Source of the DNA: Pigoraptor vietnamica
Taxonomy: Eukaryota > Opisthokonta > Filasterea
Assembly: GCA_943704525.1 (NCBI GenBank)
Contig: CALSCQ010002269.1
Location: 1 to 24,932 of the forward strand
Direction: 5' to 3'
DNA length: 24,932 nt
A program made the position numbers and the translations under genes. A model generated the notes under the pieces. It searched no databases and was not told the origin of the DNA. It saw nothing but the letters and a program-made list of their open reading frames with translations. Of the stretch, positions 13,001 to 20,720 are shown piece after piece; the first letter of the stretch is position 1, and the number at the start of each line of letters is the position of its first letter.

Positions 13001-13439
13001 TGTGACTGGTACGGCATGTCTTTTTTTTATCTGCTCATCGGACACTACAATGGAGCGTTGGCTCCATGCTACACGGACACTGCGTATTTTTACTCACTTT
13101 GCCCTAAAATCAAGCTCGTGGCTGCGCACATCTGACGCCTTCACCCATTTTGCAGTGCGCACGCCCGTAATACTCTTCGACTCGCGGCGCAAGCTGTACA
13201 ACATCACGTACCAGTTTTCGGACCCCGACGAACCGGACGAACCGCTGACGTACGACGTAACGCTCGGCACCACCTCGCGCGGCGCGACGCTCGTCCTCCA
13301 GCGTGTGATCGGGCAGTCGTGGTATGCGCAGGGCGCGGCCTCGAGCACCCGCCCAAAGACGCTGTTCGCACGCGTTACGGCGACGAACGGTGCCGGCCTG
13401 TCGACCTCCGTGGATTCGGTTGCGGTGGTCGATGTGTAA
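216..13439 (+). CDS. Giant LamG / FN3-like repeat protein, 3' 21 exons (N-terminus outside window)
   Basis: Exons joined by phase: 216-506, 751-988, 1348-2379, 2479-2801, 2868-3263, 3388-3636, 3848-4240, 4374-4440, 4564-4957, 5114-5562, 5678-6812, 7211-7458, 7640-7968, 8226-8335, 8480-9077, 9185-9365, 9511-9748, 9867-10572, 10762-11454, 11620-13008, 13156-13439. Every junction keeps the frame, giving 3246 codons and a TAA stop. Order: an N-terminal part of unclear fold (about residues 1-520, with FN3-like pieces), two LamG-like domains (about 520-980), then about 20 FN3-like repeats to the C-terminus. No membrane segment is seen near the end, so the visible part looks secreted or extracellular; a signal peptide would lie upstream. 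The likely role, by analogy with LamG/FN3 proteins, is adhesion or matrix binding; ligand unknown. Weak points: the first acceptor (178 is an in-frame alternative to 215) and the donor near 2379. Confidence 0.85.
989..1347 (+). repeat. 359-nt intron of the giant gene with CA-rich tract
   Basis: The intron opens with GTAAAT and closes with CGCAG. Bases about 1050-1195 are an imperfect CA tract broken by GC and CT units; the rest is plain intron sequence. No gene is seen inside on either strand, and the histidine/threonine-rich reading frames here are products of the repeat. Confidence 0.85.
2479..4240 (+). other. Two tandem LamG / concanavalin-like domains within the giant gene
   Basis: The first domain spans exons 2479-2801 and 2868-3263. 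It starts near the residues FLWYAFDDG and contains alternating beta-type hydrophobic patterns such as YALYLFGE and GGQLYVAVTS. The second spans exons 3388-3636 and 3848-4240 and is the clearer of the two: FSVAAWF near its start, then DGAWHHVLFV, AAYFDGRKA and a closing SIDEVFVLPYAL. WHHV followed by a YFDG hairpin and an IDEV strand is the usual signature of LamG_3-type jelly rolls. These domains normally bind sugars or proteins outside the cell. The second call is firm; the first rests on position and strand pattern only. Confidence 0.65.
3740..3777. repeat. Short CA microsatellite in intron
   Basis: An imperfect CA/TA tract lies within intron 3637-3847 of the giant gene, about 70 nt before the acceptor. 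Confidence 0.85.
6813..7210 (+). repeat. 398-nt intron of the giant gene with long TG tract
   Basis: The donor is GTGAGT and the acceptor TTTCAG. Bases about 6851-7046 are an almost pure TG run with GC and TA interruptions, close to 200 nt, making this the longest microsatellite in the window. Bases 7047-7210 hold unique sequence with no recognisable gene. Confidence 0.9.
8034..8145. repeat. TG/GC-rich tract in intron 7969-8225
   Basis: An imperfect TG repeat mixed with TGCG units follows a run of eight T. It lies in the intron between the 7640-7968 and 8226-8335 exons of the giant gene. No gene content is seen. Confidence 0.8.
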
Positions 13440-13607
13440 TAGCGCACGCGAGTGGCTGTCATTGTCGCTACTTCCGCCGCGTTTCTTTCGCTGTGGAGCG
13501 AATCCCCCTCCAGTGTGGAAAGAGAGCGAGCTTTTATCGTTCTTTACTTGCTTGGCGATTGACGCCATAAAAGATTTCATACAACAGCACTGAGCGTACG
13601 ACGCACC
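13440..13607. other. Convergent 3' spacer between the giant gene and the NTPase gene
   Basis: 168 bases separate the two stop codons. AT-richer words that could serve as 3'-end signals occur on both strands: CATAAAAG near 13566 on the plus strand and GATAAAAG near 13540 read on the minus strand. No canonical AATAAA is present. The 3' untranslated regions must be short or overlapping. Confidence 0.5.
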
Positions 13608-16283
13608 TTAGAACCACCACTGCGGGAGTTCGCAACTCTCGGCAAGGCGTTTCAATGCGTCCCGCACGTCCCCTCGAGACACAACGTTTCCCTCTTCTCC
13701 CTTCACGACCTTTGGCGAAACTGCCGCCGCTTGTCCCTTCTTCTTTCTCTTTCGAGGAAGTGGTTCGGGGACTCTTTTCAGGCACTGCAAGTCACCGTCC
13801 GAGACATTGCGCGGCCAGTCTGTGAAGTCGTTCAGACCACGAAATGGCTTGTGCTCCTTGCGATAGTAGATCACGTCGCCGCACGCCCGCCGTAGACTTC
13901 CGTCCTCGCACAAGACATCCGCTGGAAGGCACGCGGCGATCTCGGGGGCGAGCATGATGTTGGGATTGGGCAACCCAACATCTGCAGAAGGAAGGGGTTT
14001 AGCAAGCGGACTGCGCGGAGGGTTAGAAGGCGAACGGCGTCAACGACGGCGAAAACGACGGTGCTCAGCACTCAAGCGCAACCACTCACGCGCAATCCTC
14101 TCCAGAAATGGCCCCAAAAACTTCGGCAGTGCCGACCCGTCCACCAAAACAGTACGCGAACCGATTTTCGCTTCGCTGGTCACCTTGTGTGCAGATACAA
14201 CGACGAGGATATGCTGTAGTGGGGGAGAGAGAAGATGAAAAGGGCGCGCAGATGGACAAGACTCGCTGACTCGTGCGCGGCTAAGACACGCTGACTCGTG
14301 CGCGGCTAAGACACGCTGACTCGTGTGTGGACAACCTCGCCATCGAGACCGCTCCGAACGGCAGCCACGTTTCGATCAAGCCTCCCAAGTTGTTCGTCAG
14401 ACATGCCCTGCACAGCAGATGTTGAGATGAGTGGAGAAATTGGTTAACGCAGCGACAATGCACCCACCTCGTCAGCAACTGAGGCAAGGGAAAAAGAGTC
14501 ATTCTCCATCGCAATGGAGCCCTCTGTCGAGCCTGCCGTGAACTGAACAACCGTCGGGTTCGAGCCCTACAGCCGGCAGGAGGGATTAGAACAAGCAACA
14601 GACGGACTCCCTGCCTCCCCCAACAAACTCACTAGCAGACCAGGGACGATCCTCGTTTCAAGTCCGTGTTCGCTCGGCGCCGAAAGATACACTCTTCGCT
14701 CGCCCAAAACTTCGACCGGGCCGTCGTCATGGGCCGAGAGCTCCTCATACACCACCGGCAATGCCTTCACCGTCTCGTTCACAGGCACGCGCCACCCGCA
14801 GGCTCGCGCGGCAAGAATCGACCTCAGCGGTTCATCACGCTCGAGCACAGCAAACGCAGACAGCCGAAACGCGACGCACTGAGACACGAGCTTCGCGAAA
14901 GCGTGCCTCGTCCCCGATTGGAGACTCTCGTGAAGATGCTGGGCTAACGAACGCAGCGATCCCGAAGGCAAATCGCGAAGACAACTGTAAGGAATTCCAA
15001 CCGTTCCGGACGCGGCCAGTCGACCGTTCGAAGACGCTGTTCCGACAAACGAAATGCAACCCGACTCCTGGAGATACTGGTACGTCCGGGGTGAACCTGC
15101 GACAACGCAGTCATCGAGACGAACAGTCGACTCCGTCACCGCAATCGCAACAAGCCTTTCAATCTCAGCCGCCGTCCGCCCGAGCGGGAAGCCCTGCCCA
15201 GCCGGCGGACGATCGCGGAGGACGCAGTAGGGATCCTCTTGGCCCGCGTCAATAGCCTCTTTGGCACACAACAGCTCCTGAACGACCCCTCGCGGATGGC
15301 CGCACAACGAATGTAGAGAAAGCCGAAAATTCCGCACCGTCCGCCACCCCGGGCACACGCGCGCGAGCACGTGATCGCCCAACTCGAGAACAGACTTGTC
15401 ACTCAGTGTCCCGAGTTCGATGATGCGCTCAACAAGCGATGACGCCCGAAGCGCCGTCGCGAGTTCGGTCGCACGCGTGCCCGCAATCACGGGAAGAACG
15501 GCACAGTCACCCCCAACATCGAGCATGGACGCGCCAATCTCTCCAACGACCGTCGTAAGCGGCTGCCGATAGGCTTCACCGGACGGGTCTTCGCCACCGG
15601 CGGAATCCAAAAGGCACGTGAACTCATCCATCGCGAGAAAGAACAACGTGGGACGCCGGTCGTTGGAACGGCGGTCGAGGGCACGATGAATGGCGCCGAG
15701 CGCAGAAGGGATCGAGACGGACCACGACGACGGAACCATGCGTTTGAATTCCTTGAACGCGACCCCGGGAAATGCAAACGCAGCGTACAGCATCCGAATG
15801 GCGACAGCGTTCGAGGGCCACGCGAGTTCGTTGGGCGAAACGAGCGTTGACCCATGGAGAGTGACAAACAGCGCGAACGGCCGATACTTTCGGCCCATGT
15901 CTTTCTCCACCTCCGGAAGGAGCTCGCTAAGGACGCCCGGAAACTCGCAGAGCATGCGTGTCTTCCCGATGCCCGGACCGCCCACAAGGCACGCGACGGG
16001 GACGCTGATGCGATCGCGAACGGAGTTAAGACCATCCATCCGCGCTTCCTTCCATGAGCTCAGCACTCCACGTGACCAGTGGCGGAGAGCATCGATCGCT
16101 CCTTCGCGGTCAAGCAAAGGAAGGGCCAGCGACTCCGGGTCGAGAAGCTGCGACGCAAAGGGAACAAGAGTCGAATTAAGAACGGGTATAAAGAGGCGGG
16201 GAATTGGCGTTATAGATTCATACGACCTTGCGCAACAGTTGCATGCCACCCACGCTTTGTACGGGATCGACGACGGCCCCCAT
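13608..16283 (-). CDS. Crinkler/RHS-type P-loop NTPase, six exons
   Basis: Exons on the minus strand: 16283-16224, 16147-14633, 14566-14468, 14407-14336, 14213-14090, 13981-13608. All phases agree, giving about 747 residues. Walker A is GGPGIGKTR (about residues 76-84); Walker B is LFFLAMDEF (about 188-196, acidic pair near 194). Spacing and surrounding sequence match the STAND/AAA-like ATPase of Crinkler and trypanosome RHS proteins, which pair it with a variable C-terminal, often nuclease-like, effector domain. Here the C-terminus has a beta-rich segment (ILVVVSAHKVTSEAK), an unfamiliar 80-residue block and the basic run PRKRKKKG, a possible nuclear signal. I cannot confirm a nuclease fold. 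The gene looks whole. The start is tentative: ATG 16283 directly follows a CTCAG that could itself be an acceptor, so a further 5' exon is possible. Confidence 0.7.
14266..14325. repeat. 25-bp tandem repeat, about 2.4 copies
   Basis: Units at 14266-14290 and 14291-14315 are identical; a third begins at 14316 and stops matching after 10 bases. The array lies within the third-from-last coding gap (intron 14335-14214) of the NTPase gene, just downstream of the 14336 exon edge. Confidence 0.9.
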
Positions 16284-16987
16284 CTGAGTAAGCCAGATAG
16301 CAACACCAGGGTCCTCCCGTTCTATAACGAATCATTAGGAAAGTGGTCAGGTCAGAGACACAGCGAAAAGGGTGCGACGCGACACACACAGGGAGCGCGA
16401 AGAAGTACAGTCACCCACCTGCACGGTGAGGGGATTCAACGGTCGCCCCAATTATGCGGCTGACGGAAGGCAGGAGTGCTTGCGAGCGAGAGGGGTGGAC
16501 GAAGGGGACGAAGGGGCACGCGTCGAGACACCACGAAAGCACCCAGGGACAGAGACGAGCGACGGAACACCGCCCCGCAAAAGGCGAGCGGCCTCCACCA
16601 CCGTCCTTGGCACCGACCGCGTCAGCATGGAACCCACGCGAAGGATGAGCTTGGCGGGAGGTTGGGACATTACAAACCTCCGAACCAAAACTGTTAAACG
16701 ACCTGTAACAGGTAGACTCTCAAAGCGCCGCAAAATCGCATGTCAGTCCACACTTTACCCCATAAAAGCGACAAGGACACGTTGCGAAGGAAGCGAGAAG
16801 AGAATTGGCACAAAGGGTCGCAGGCGTCCCAGGAACAGAAGACAGAGACAGGTCCGTCTCCTCTTCGTTTTCCGACGCGGCCGAAACATGGTCACGTGAT
16901 GAGAGTGTCCATCACTGTTCTTGTTCCGGCGTGCCCCTCTCCATTAGCCAATAGAGCCCTTCTTTCTTTCGTCTGCGGCATTGTTAC
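16284..16987. other. Divergent spacer between the NTPase and SAM-Rieske genes
   Basis: About 700 bases hold the 5' region of both genes. On the minus strand an ATG-led frame at about 16673-16452 (starting MSQPPAKLILRV) could be an upstream exon or leader of the NTPase gene, but I could not find a donor that joins it in phase. On the Rieske side are a CACGTG at 16893-16898 and a CCAAT near 16944, some 45 bases before the ATG. No TATA box is placed convincingly. Confidence 0.45.
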
Positions 16988-18290
16988 ATGTCGAGCGGCA
17001 GTGACTCGGCGTCGTCGTCGTCGTCCGGTGGAGGTGGCCGCGAACACGCGAAGAAGAAGAGGCCAAAGGCGAAGATGGGCAAGCACAAGGTTTGTACGCG
17101 GCGATGTGCGTGTGCGAGATCTCTTTTGCGGCAGCACACTGAATAGCCTTCGATTTTCTGCCTGCGCAGTACGGCGGCGGCGGCGGATATGGGAGCACAT
17201 TGAATGCGTTCATTGCGTTTAAGGAGGTGCGCGTGTGTGTTGTGCATTTCTTAGAGAGAGAGTATTGTGTGCTATTGCAGGTCGACGGCAAGGCGCGTCT
17301 GTGGCCTGCTAGTGGCGGCCATCGAAAAGCCCTTGTCCTCGCAAACCGTAGCGGCTGCGTTGAGCTGCGTTGAGTTACCTTGAGTTGTCCTCGTGCTGAG
17401 CGACTATTTCCATTGCAATTCGCGCTGTTTTGCCTTCCCCTGAAGTTATCGTGCTGTTCTCGGTGTCCTGCAGCGCGAAGAGGCGAACAAGCCGGTGCAT
17501 CCGGACACGGACGCCGCGGCGGACCTCCTGCGCACGCTAGGAGAAGAGCGAAAATGGACTGCGGAGCAAGTGGATGCCGACCTCGCCATTCTTGACAAGA
17601 ACAGGCTGCAGACAGTGGCCGATCTGCGCGCTCTTAGGTGGGTGTGAAACAGTGGGCTTGGGCGTGAGAATTGACTGTACGTTGTGTCTGCGGGTAGCAT
17701 GTGTATGTTGAGAATTGAGTGTGGAGTGTATGATGTATTTGCTGCAGTATGAATTTGGTTGATTCTCACGAGTTGGTAACGCTCTCAACGCCACAGTGAC
17801 GAGAGCTGGAAGAGCATTGAGCTGCTTCCCCTCGTGAAAGACTTGCTGCGCGGGGCAATCGGAAAGAAAGTCGGCGCAACGGCAGGTGCGTACCGTGGCA
17901 CGAAATCTACCGCTCGCAGCTGCGCTGTCCCATGCGGCGATGCCTACTTAGGCGCATTGGGAATTCATTGGGGCATGTTTGCGCTCTTCTATGGCCTGAT
18001 TACGTATGTCGTCTGTGCTACCGTTCGGTCTTACATTGCTGTAACACGTCCATAACTCTGCACACAGCTACCGCGTCGGCCGATGGCGCGCCTGCGAGTG
18101 CGGACGGCGCCGTGTGCGACGGAATGGCTGCCATGTCGTTGCAGTCGTGTCCACCGGGGCGGATTCGCGTGCGTTCGGACGATGGCAAGACATACGAAGT
18201 GGACCAGTACTGCCCTCACAAAGGGGCCGACCTCTCTCGCGTACGTGAATCTGCACACTGGTGCTTTCCCTTGAAATTTCGATGGCACAC

Positions 18291-18357
<67 letters not shown>

Positions 18358-18554
18358 CCCTGTGAATGCGCCTCTGTCACATTGCGCCTCAGCGCTATTA
18401 GCTAATTTATTCCATCCTAATCCATTTGTAGGCGAATATCGTGAATGGGGTGCTCGTGTGCCCAAAACACCAGTGGCGATTCGACCTCAAAGCGGGCGGG
18501 GTTTGCCACAAGGGCGCGTCCATCAACGCCGTGTGCGTGGCCAACGACTGGTGA
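16988..18554 (+). CDS. SAM-like / Rieske [2Fe-2S] fusion protein, six exons
   Basis: Exons: 16988-17089, 17170-17226, 17474-17637, 17797-17885, 18068-18240, 18432-18554, all in phase, giving 235 residues and a TGA stop. The N-terminus is serine/glycine-rich, then lysine-rich (KKKRPKAK), then a short glycine/tyrosine stretch. Residues about 60-120 form helices ending in TVADLRALSDESWKSIELL, like a SAM or similar small helical domain. The C-terminal half is a Rieske domain: C-P-H, 16 residues, then C-P-K-H, followed by QWRFDL, the standard two-cysteine, two-histidine ligand set. Its sequence resembles Rieske modules appended to hydrolases or hydroxylases (UlaG/CMAH-like) more than the bc1-complex protein. 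No membrane anchor or mitochondrial presequence is evident, so a soluble electron-transfer or regulatory protein is likely. Function unknown. The N-terminal lysine cluster could be a nuclear signal. Confidence 0.82.
18286..18355. repeat. (CA)n microsatellite inside the Rieske-domain intron
   Basis: A nearly perfect CA run of about 70 bases fills the middle of intron 18241-18431. The intron separates the exon carrying the C-x-H ligand pair from the exon carrying the C-x-x-H pair. Confidence 0.95.
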
Positions 18555-19528
18555 CTATCCGACCGAGCACCGACCGAAAGCCCGTCTGCGGCAACAACAG
18601 CAGCAGGCGAGAGAGTCGAGGCGACGCCTGGTTTAATCGCTAGCACACAACACAATCAACGAAACGACGCGACGGACGTGCGCAACACGGCCTCTGCTGC
18701 GGGCAGCAAGCTGTGATGCGTTTATCTTTGTAAAATACACGCACACTACACACATGGCGCGCAAAATTCGCGACTCCATAGTGATCAGACACTTTGGATG
18801 AGCACATTACGAGAAATGGATACAATAGCACATTGTCGGAGAGCAGTTGTATTATAACCCTCTCCGAGGGGCCCGAATCCTTTTTTTTTCGTTTTTTTCG
18901 TCGCTACGCCAATAAAGCGACACTCCACCAACAACGGCTGCAAGCGCACAGCCAATTCAAAATACGCCACCCAAAAAGAGAGAATGCCTGGCAAAGCGCA
19001 GCCAGCGCACAGAGACAAAGAGCACCTGAGGAACGCAGAGATGAAAAACTGTCCGTCAACACAAAGTCACAAGAGTACAAAGCGTCACGCGAGGGGGCAG
19101 AGAACAAAAACGACAAGTTTTCGCACGACTTGGGGCGCGTTGCCGTCGCGCCAGAGAGCACGCGCTCAATCTGGCAAGGCAAACGCAGCGGGAGGGCGCG
19201 AGCGAGGGGAGTCGGGCACCGACGACAAAGCCGGTGGCTCGACGCCAAGTTTCGCACGCGGTGGCGGAAGCGACGTCACAATGCCGCTTCCGCCCGCGAT
19301 TGCGGACACGCTCAAGCGCTGAAGGGAAGGCGTCGATAAACGCGGCGCGACGGACAGGGTCGCCAGTGTCGGCGCGCAAAAGTTCGAGAGACCGAACGCG
19401 ACAAGCGCTCGAGGTCAAGCTCGACGAGGGGCGCGCACAAACGCCGGCTGGTAGTTTTTCACGCGGATGCAACGCACGCAGCACGGCCTGCCGACGCGGC
19501 AGGGATAGTCGCGGACAAGAGACGCCGC
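18555..19528. other. Convergent spacer between the Rieske and GNAT genes
   Basis: About 970 bases lie between two stop codons. Plus-strand 3'-end candidates are TGTAAA near 18729 and AATAAA near 18911. A perfect 8-bp inverted repeat lies at 18836-18843 and 18860-18867, and T-runs follow near 18880-18900. Bases 19000-19500 are GC-rich with long open frames on both strands, but none matches a family I know and none has matching splice signals. I see no supported gene here. Confidence 0.5.
18836..18867. repeat. 8-bp inverted repeat (possible hairpin) in 3' spacer
   Basis: TCGGAGAG at 18836-18843 and CTCTCCGA at 18860-18867 are exact reverse complements around a 16-base AT-rich loop. It lies about 280 bases after the Rieske stop codon and 45 bases before an AATAAA. 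It could form a hairpin in a long 3' untranslated region or be chance. Confidence 0.6.
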
Positions 19529-20356
19529 TTAGGCGTACGCGACCTTGGCCTCCGTCTCCGACTCGCTAAAGGTCCCTTGGGACTCGAGCGAGCGGAAGAA
19601 GGCGCGCGTCGGGCGGCGAAAGTCGTACGACTTGCGCCACTTCTCGCAGAGAGACTCGCGAGGGACGTTGAAGAAGCCGTGCTTCTCAAAGCAGCGGCTC
19701 ATCGCGGGGTCCAGGGTGAGGGCGAAGACCGACTCGCGGCCCTCGGCCTTGGCCGTGGCGAGCATCGAGACAATGATCCGTCCGGCGATGCCCTTCCCCT
19801 GGTGGGCGGGGGAGGTCACAATCTTGGCAAGCTCGGCGGTCGTGCGGCCGTAGTCCTTGAGGTAGGCCGAACCGACAATCTCGCCGTCCATGACGTAGAC
19901 AAAGTAGTTCGTAATGTCGTTGCGAATCGTATCCAACGCTATGGGGAGAATCGCTCCGGTCTTGAAGTGAGGCTCGAGCATCGAATAGATGACATCGGCG
20001 TCAGCAAGCGTCGCGTGGCGGACGTGGCTCGACTGCAGCTCCGGGACGAGCGACGACGGAAGGGGGCGTCCATCGCCGCTGTGCTTCAGCACGTCGCTGA
20101 TCGGGCGACGGCTCGAGGGGGCGTTGAAGTCCGGATAGTAGGCGAGCGGCGCGGCGCTGCGGGTCAGCAGCGCCGACTGGGCTCTCGAGGTCGAGAAGAT
20201 GCGGAGGCCGCAAGACTCGATCGCACGAGCGGAAGGACCGTGTCCAACCGAAGAGGCATACTTCCCAGCAGTTATGCTGACATTGCGGAAAACCGCGGAA
20301 GATATAGCCGGTACACGCCGGGCGAGGGTAGAGACAGAGCTCGAGAGAACAACCAT
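19529..20356 (-). CDS. Mitochondrial-type GNAT acetyltransferase, N-acetylglutamate-synthase-like
   Basis: A single exon of 275 residues from ATG 20356 to TAA; a GTG directly before the ATG is not needed as start. The first 45 or so residues are rich in Ser, Ala, Val and Arg with no acidic residue, typical of a mitochondrial presequence. The GNAT domain runs from about residue 111 (VRHATLADAD) to 255, with the acetyl-CoA loop SPAHQGKGIAGRI at about 182-194. The ending, FEKHGFFNVPRESLCEKWRKSYDFRRPTRAF split across the last strands, resembles the C-terminus of ArgA, where a Y-x-x-x-R-x-S/T-K/R motif closes the enzyme. If so it makes N-acetylglutamate from glutamate and acetyl-CoA, the first step of arginine synthesis. 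The amino-acid-kinase-like domain of classic NAGS is absent. Another GNAT substrate cannot be excluded. Confidence 0.75.
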   Translation of the reverse strand: MVVLSSSVSTLARRVPAISSAVFRNVSITAGKYASSVGHGPSARAIESCGLRIFSTSRAQSALLTRSAAPLAYYPDFNAPSSRRPISDVLKHSGDGRPLPSSLVPELQSSHVRHATLADADVIYSMLEPHFKTGAILPIALDTIRNDITNYFVYVMDGEIVGSAYLKDYGRTTAELAKIVTSPAHQGKGIAGRIIVSMLATAKAEGRESVFALTLDPAMSRCFEKHGFFNVPRESLCEKWRKSYDFRRPTRAFFRSLESQGTFSESETEAKVAYA

Positions 20357-20606
20357 CACGTGCGGTGACGGTTCGGGTCGGGGTTCTTCTCGCTTCTCGC
20401 CGGAAACGCCGGGCGAGAAGAGAGAAAGAGCGTGCGCTGCGCTGGAAAAACTGGGGACGAAGAGTTCGGCGGGAGGTCTTGGCTCCGGCCGGAACGAGTT
20501 AAAAGTAGAAAACGTTGATCGTGGTGCTGCTGAGAGATGCGAAAAGCGCTCGGGCGGAAATTTTCACGACCGAGAGCGACGACGGAGGCCGTTCAAGCGC
20601 CAAGCC
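20357..20606. promoter_or_regulatory. 5' region of the GNAT gene
   Basis: The 250 bases upstream of the GNAT start contain a CACGTG at 20357-20362 touching the start codon. About 40-60 bases upstream is an imperfect inverted repeat, TTCTCGCCGG at 20394-20403 and CCGGGCGAGAA at 20409-20419. No TATA box reads toward the gene. Confidence 0.35.
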
Positions 20607-20720
20607 TCATATAAAGACGTCGACGATGAACCAGTGCACGAAGCCCTTGATGTTGGGGTATTCGGTGTGGTAGAGCTCGGTCCGGGGCGACGACGACGAT
20701 ATTATCTGCTCCATTTCCGT
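20607..20720 (-). CDS. Orphan terminal exon-like ORF
   Basis: Read on the minus strand, this stretch ends with TGA and codes for about 35 residues, including TELYHTEYPNIKGFVHWF. About 26 of 27 consecutive codons just before the end have G or C at the third position, matching the codon habit of the verified exons and unlike the flanking sequence. A GAGCAG just inside could be an acceptor. A longer open frame extends to 21347, but its middle is repeat-derived and its far end AT-rich, so it does not look coding throughout. It may be the last exon of a small unrecognised gene or a gene remnant. I know no family match. Confidence 0.35.
   Translation of the reverse strand, partial: TEMEQIISSSSPRTELYHTEYPNIKGFVHWFIVDVFI

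Larger units (their letters stand above)
4564..13436 (+). other. Array of about 20 divergent FN3-like repeats with D-x-TPP joints
   Basis: Repeats of about 100-150 residues open with a joint such as ADSTPPVPG, VDATPPVS, VDDTPPVPG, IDVTPPTPG or VDVTPPVSG. Next comes an acidic or glycine stretch, an S-x-W-x-x-F-x-D-x-x-S-x-I strand pair (for example AVYWSPFVETDSAI and LSATWHGFYDIESAV), a Y-x-x-A-x-G strand, and a closing G-x-x-Y-x-V-x-V-x-A-x-N segment before the next joint. This is the FN3/Ig-like beta-sandwich type common in large protist and invertebrate surface proteins. Some joints have decayed (CAPSPP, ALKDPP, VDLKAP). Exons 9185-9365 and 9511-9748 split single repeats, whereas 11620-13008 carries four or more repeats without an intron. 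Confidence 0.7.

Noticed and set aside
14545-14575. tRNA-like B box (GGGTTCGAGCCC) on the plus strand
   Set aside because: No acceptor stem, anticodon arm or A box can be folded around it, and it overlaps the start of an in-phase coding exon of the NTPase gene on the other strand.
17281-17370. Extra exon of the Rieske gene after the TTGCAG at 17275-17280
   Set aside because: The frame reaches a stop and no donor inside it keeps phase with the next exon.
18286-18355. Histidine/threonine and cysteine/valine repeat proteins across the CA and TG tracts
   Set aside because: These frames exist only because dinucleotide repeats lack stop codons; the tracts lie inside introns with good donor and acceptor sites.
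20609-20614. TATAAA reading on the plus strand
   Set aside because: No plus-strand gene follows, and it overlaps the end of the orphan minus-strand exon.
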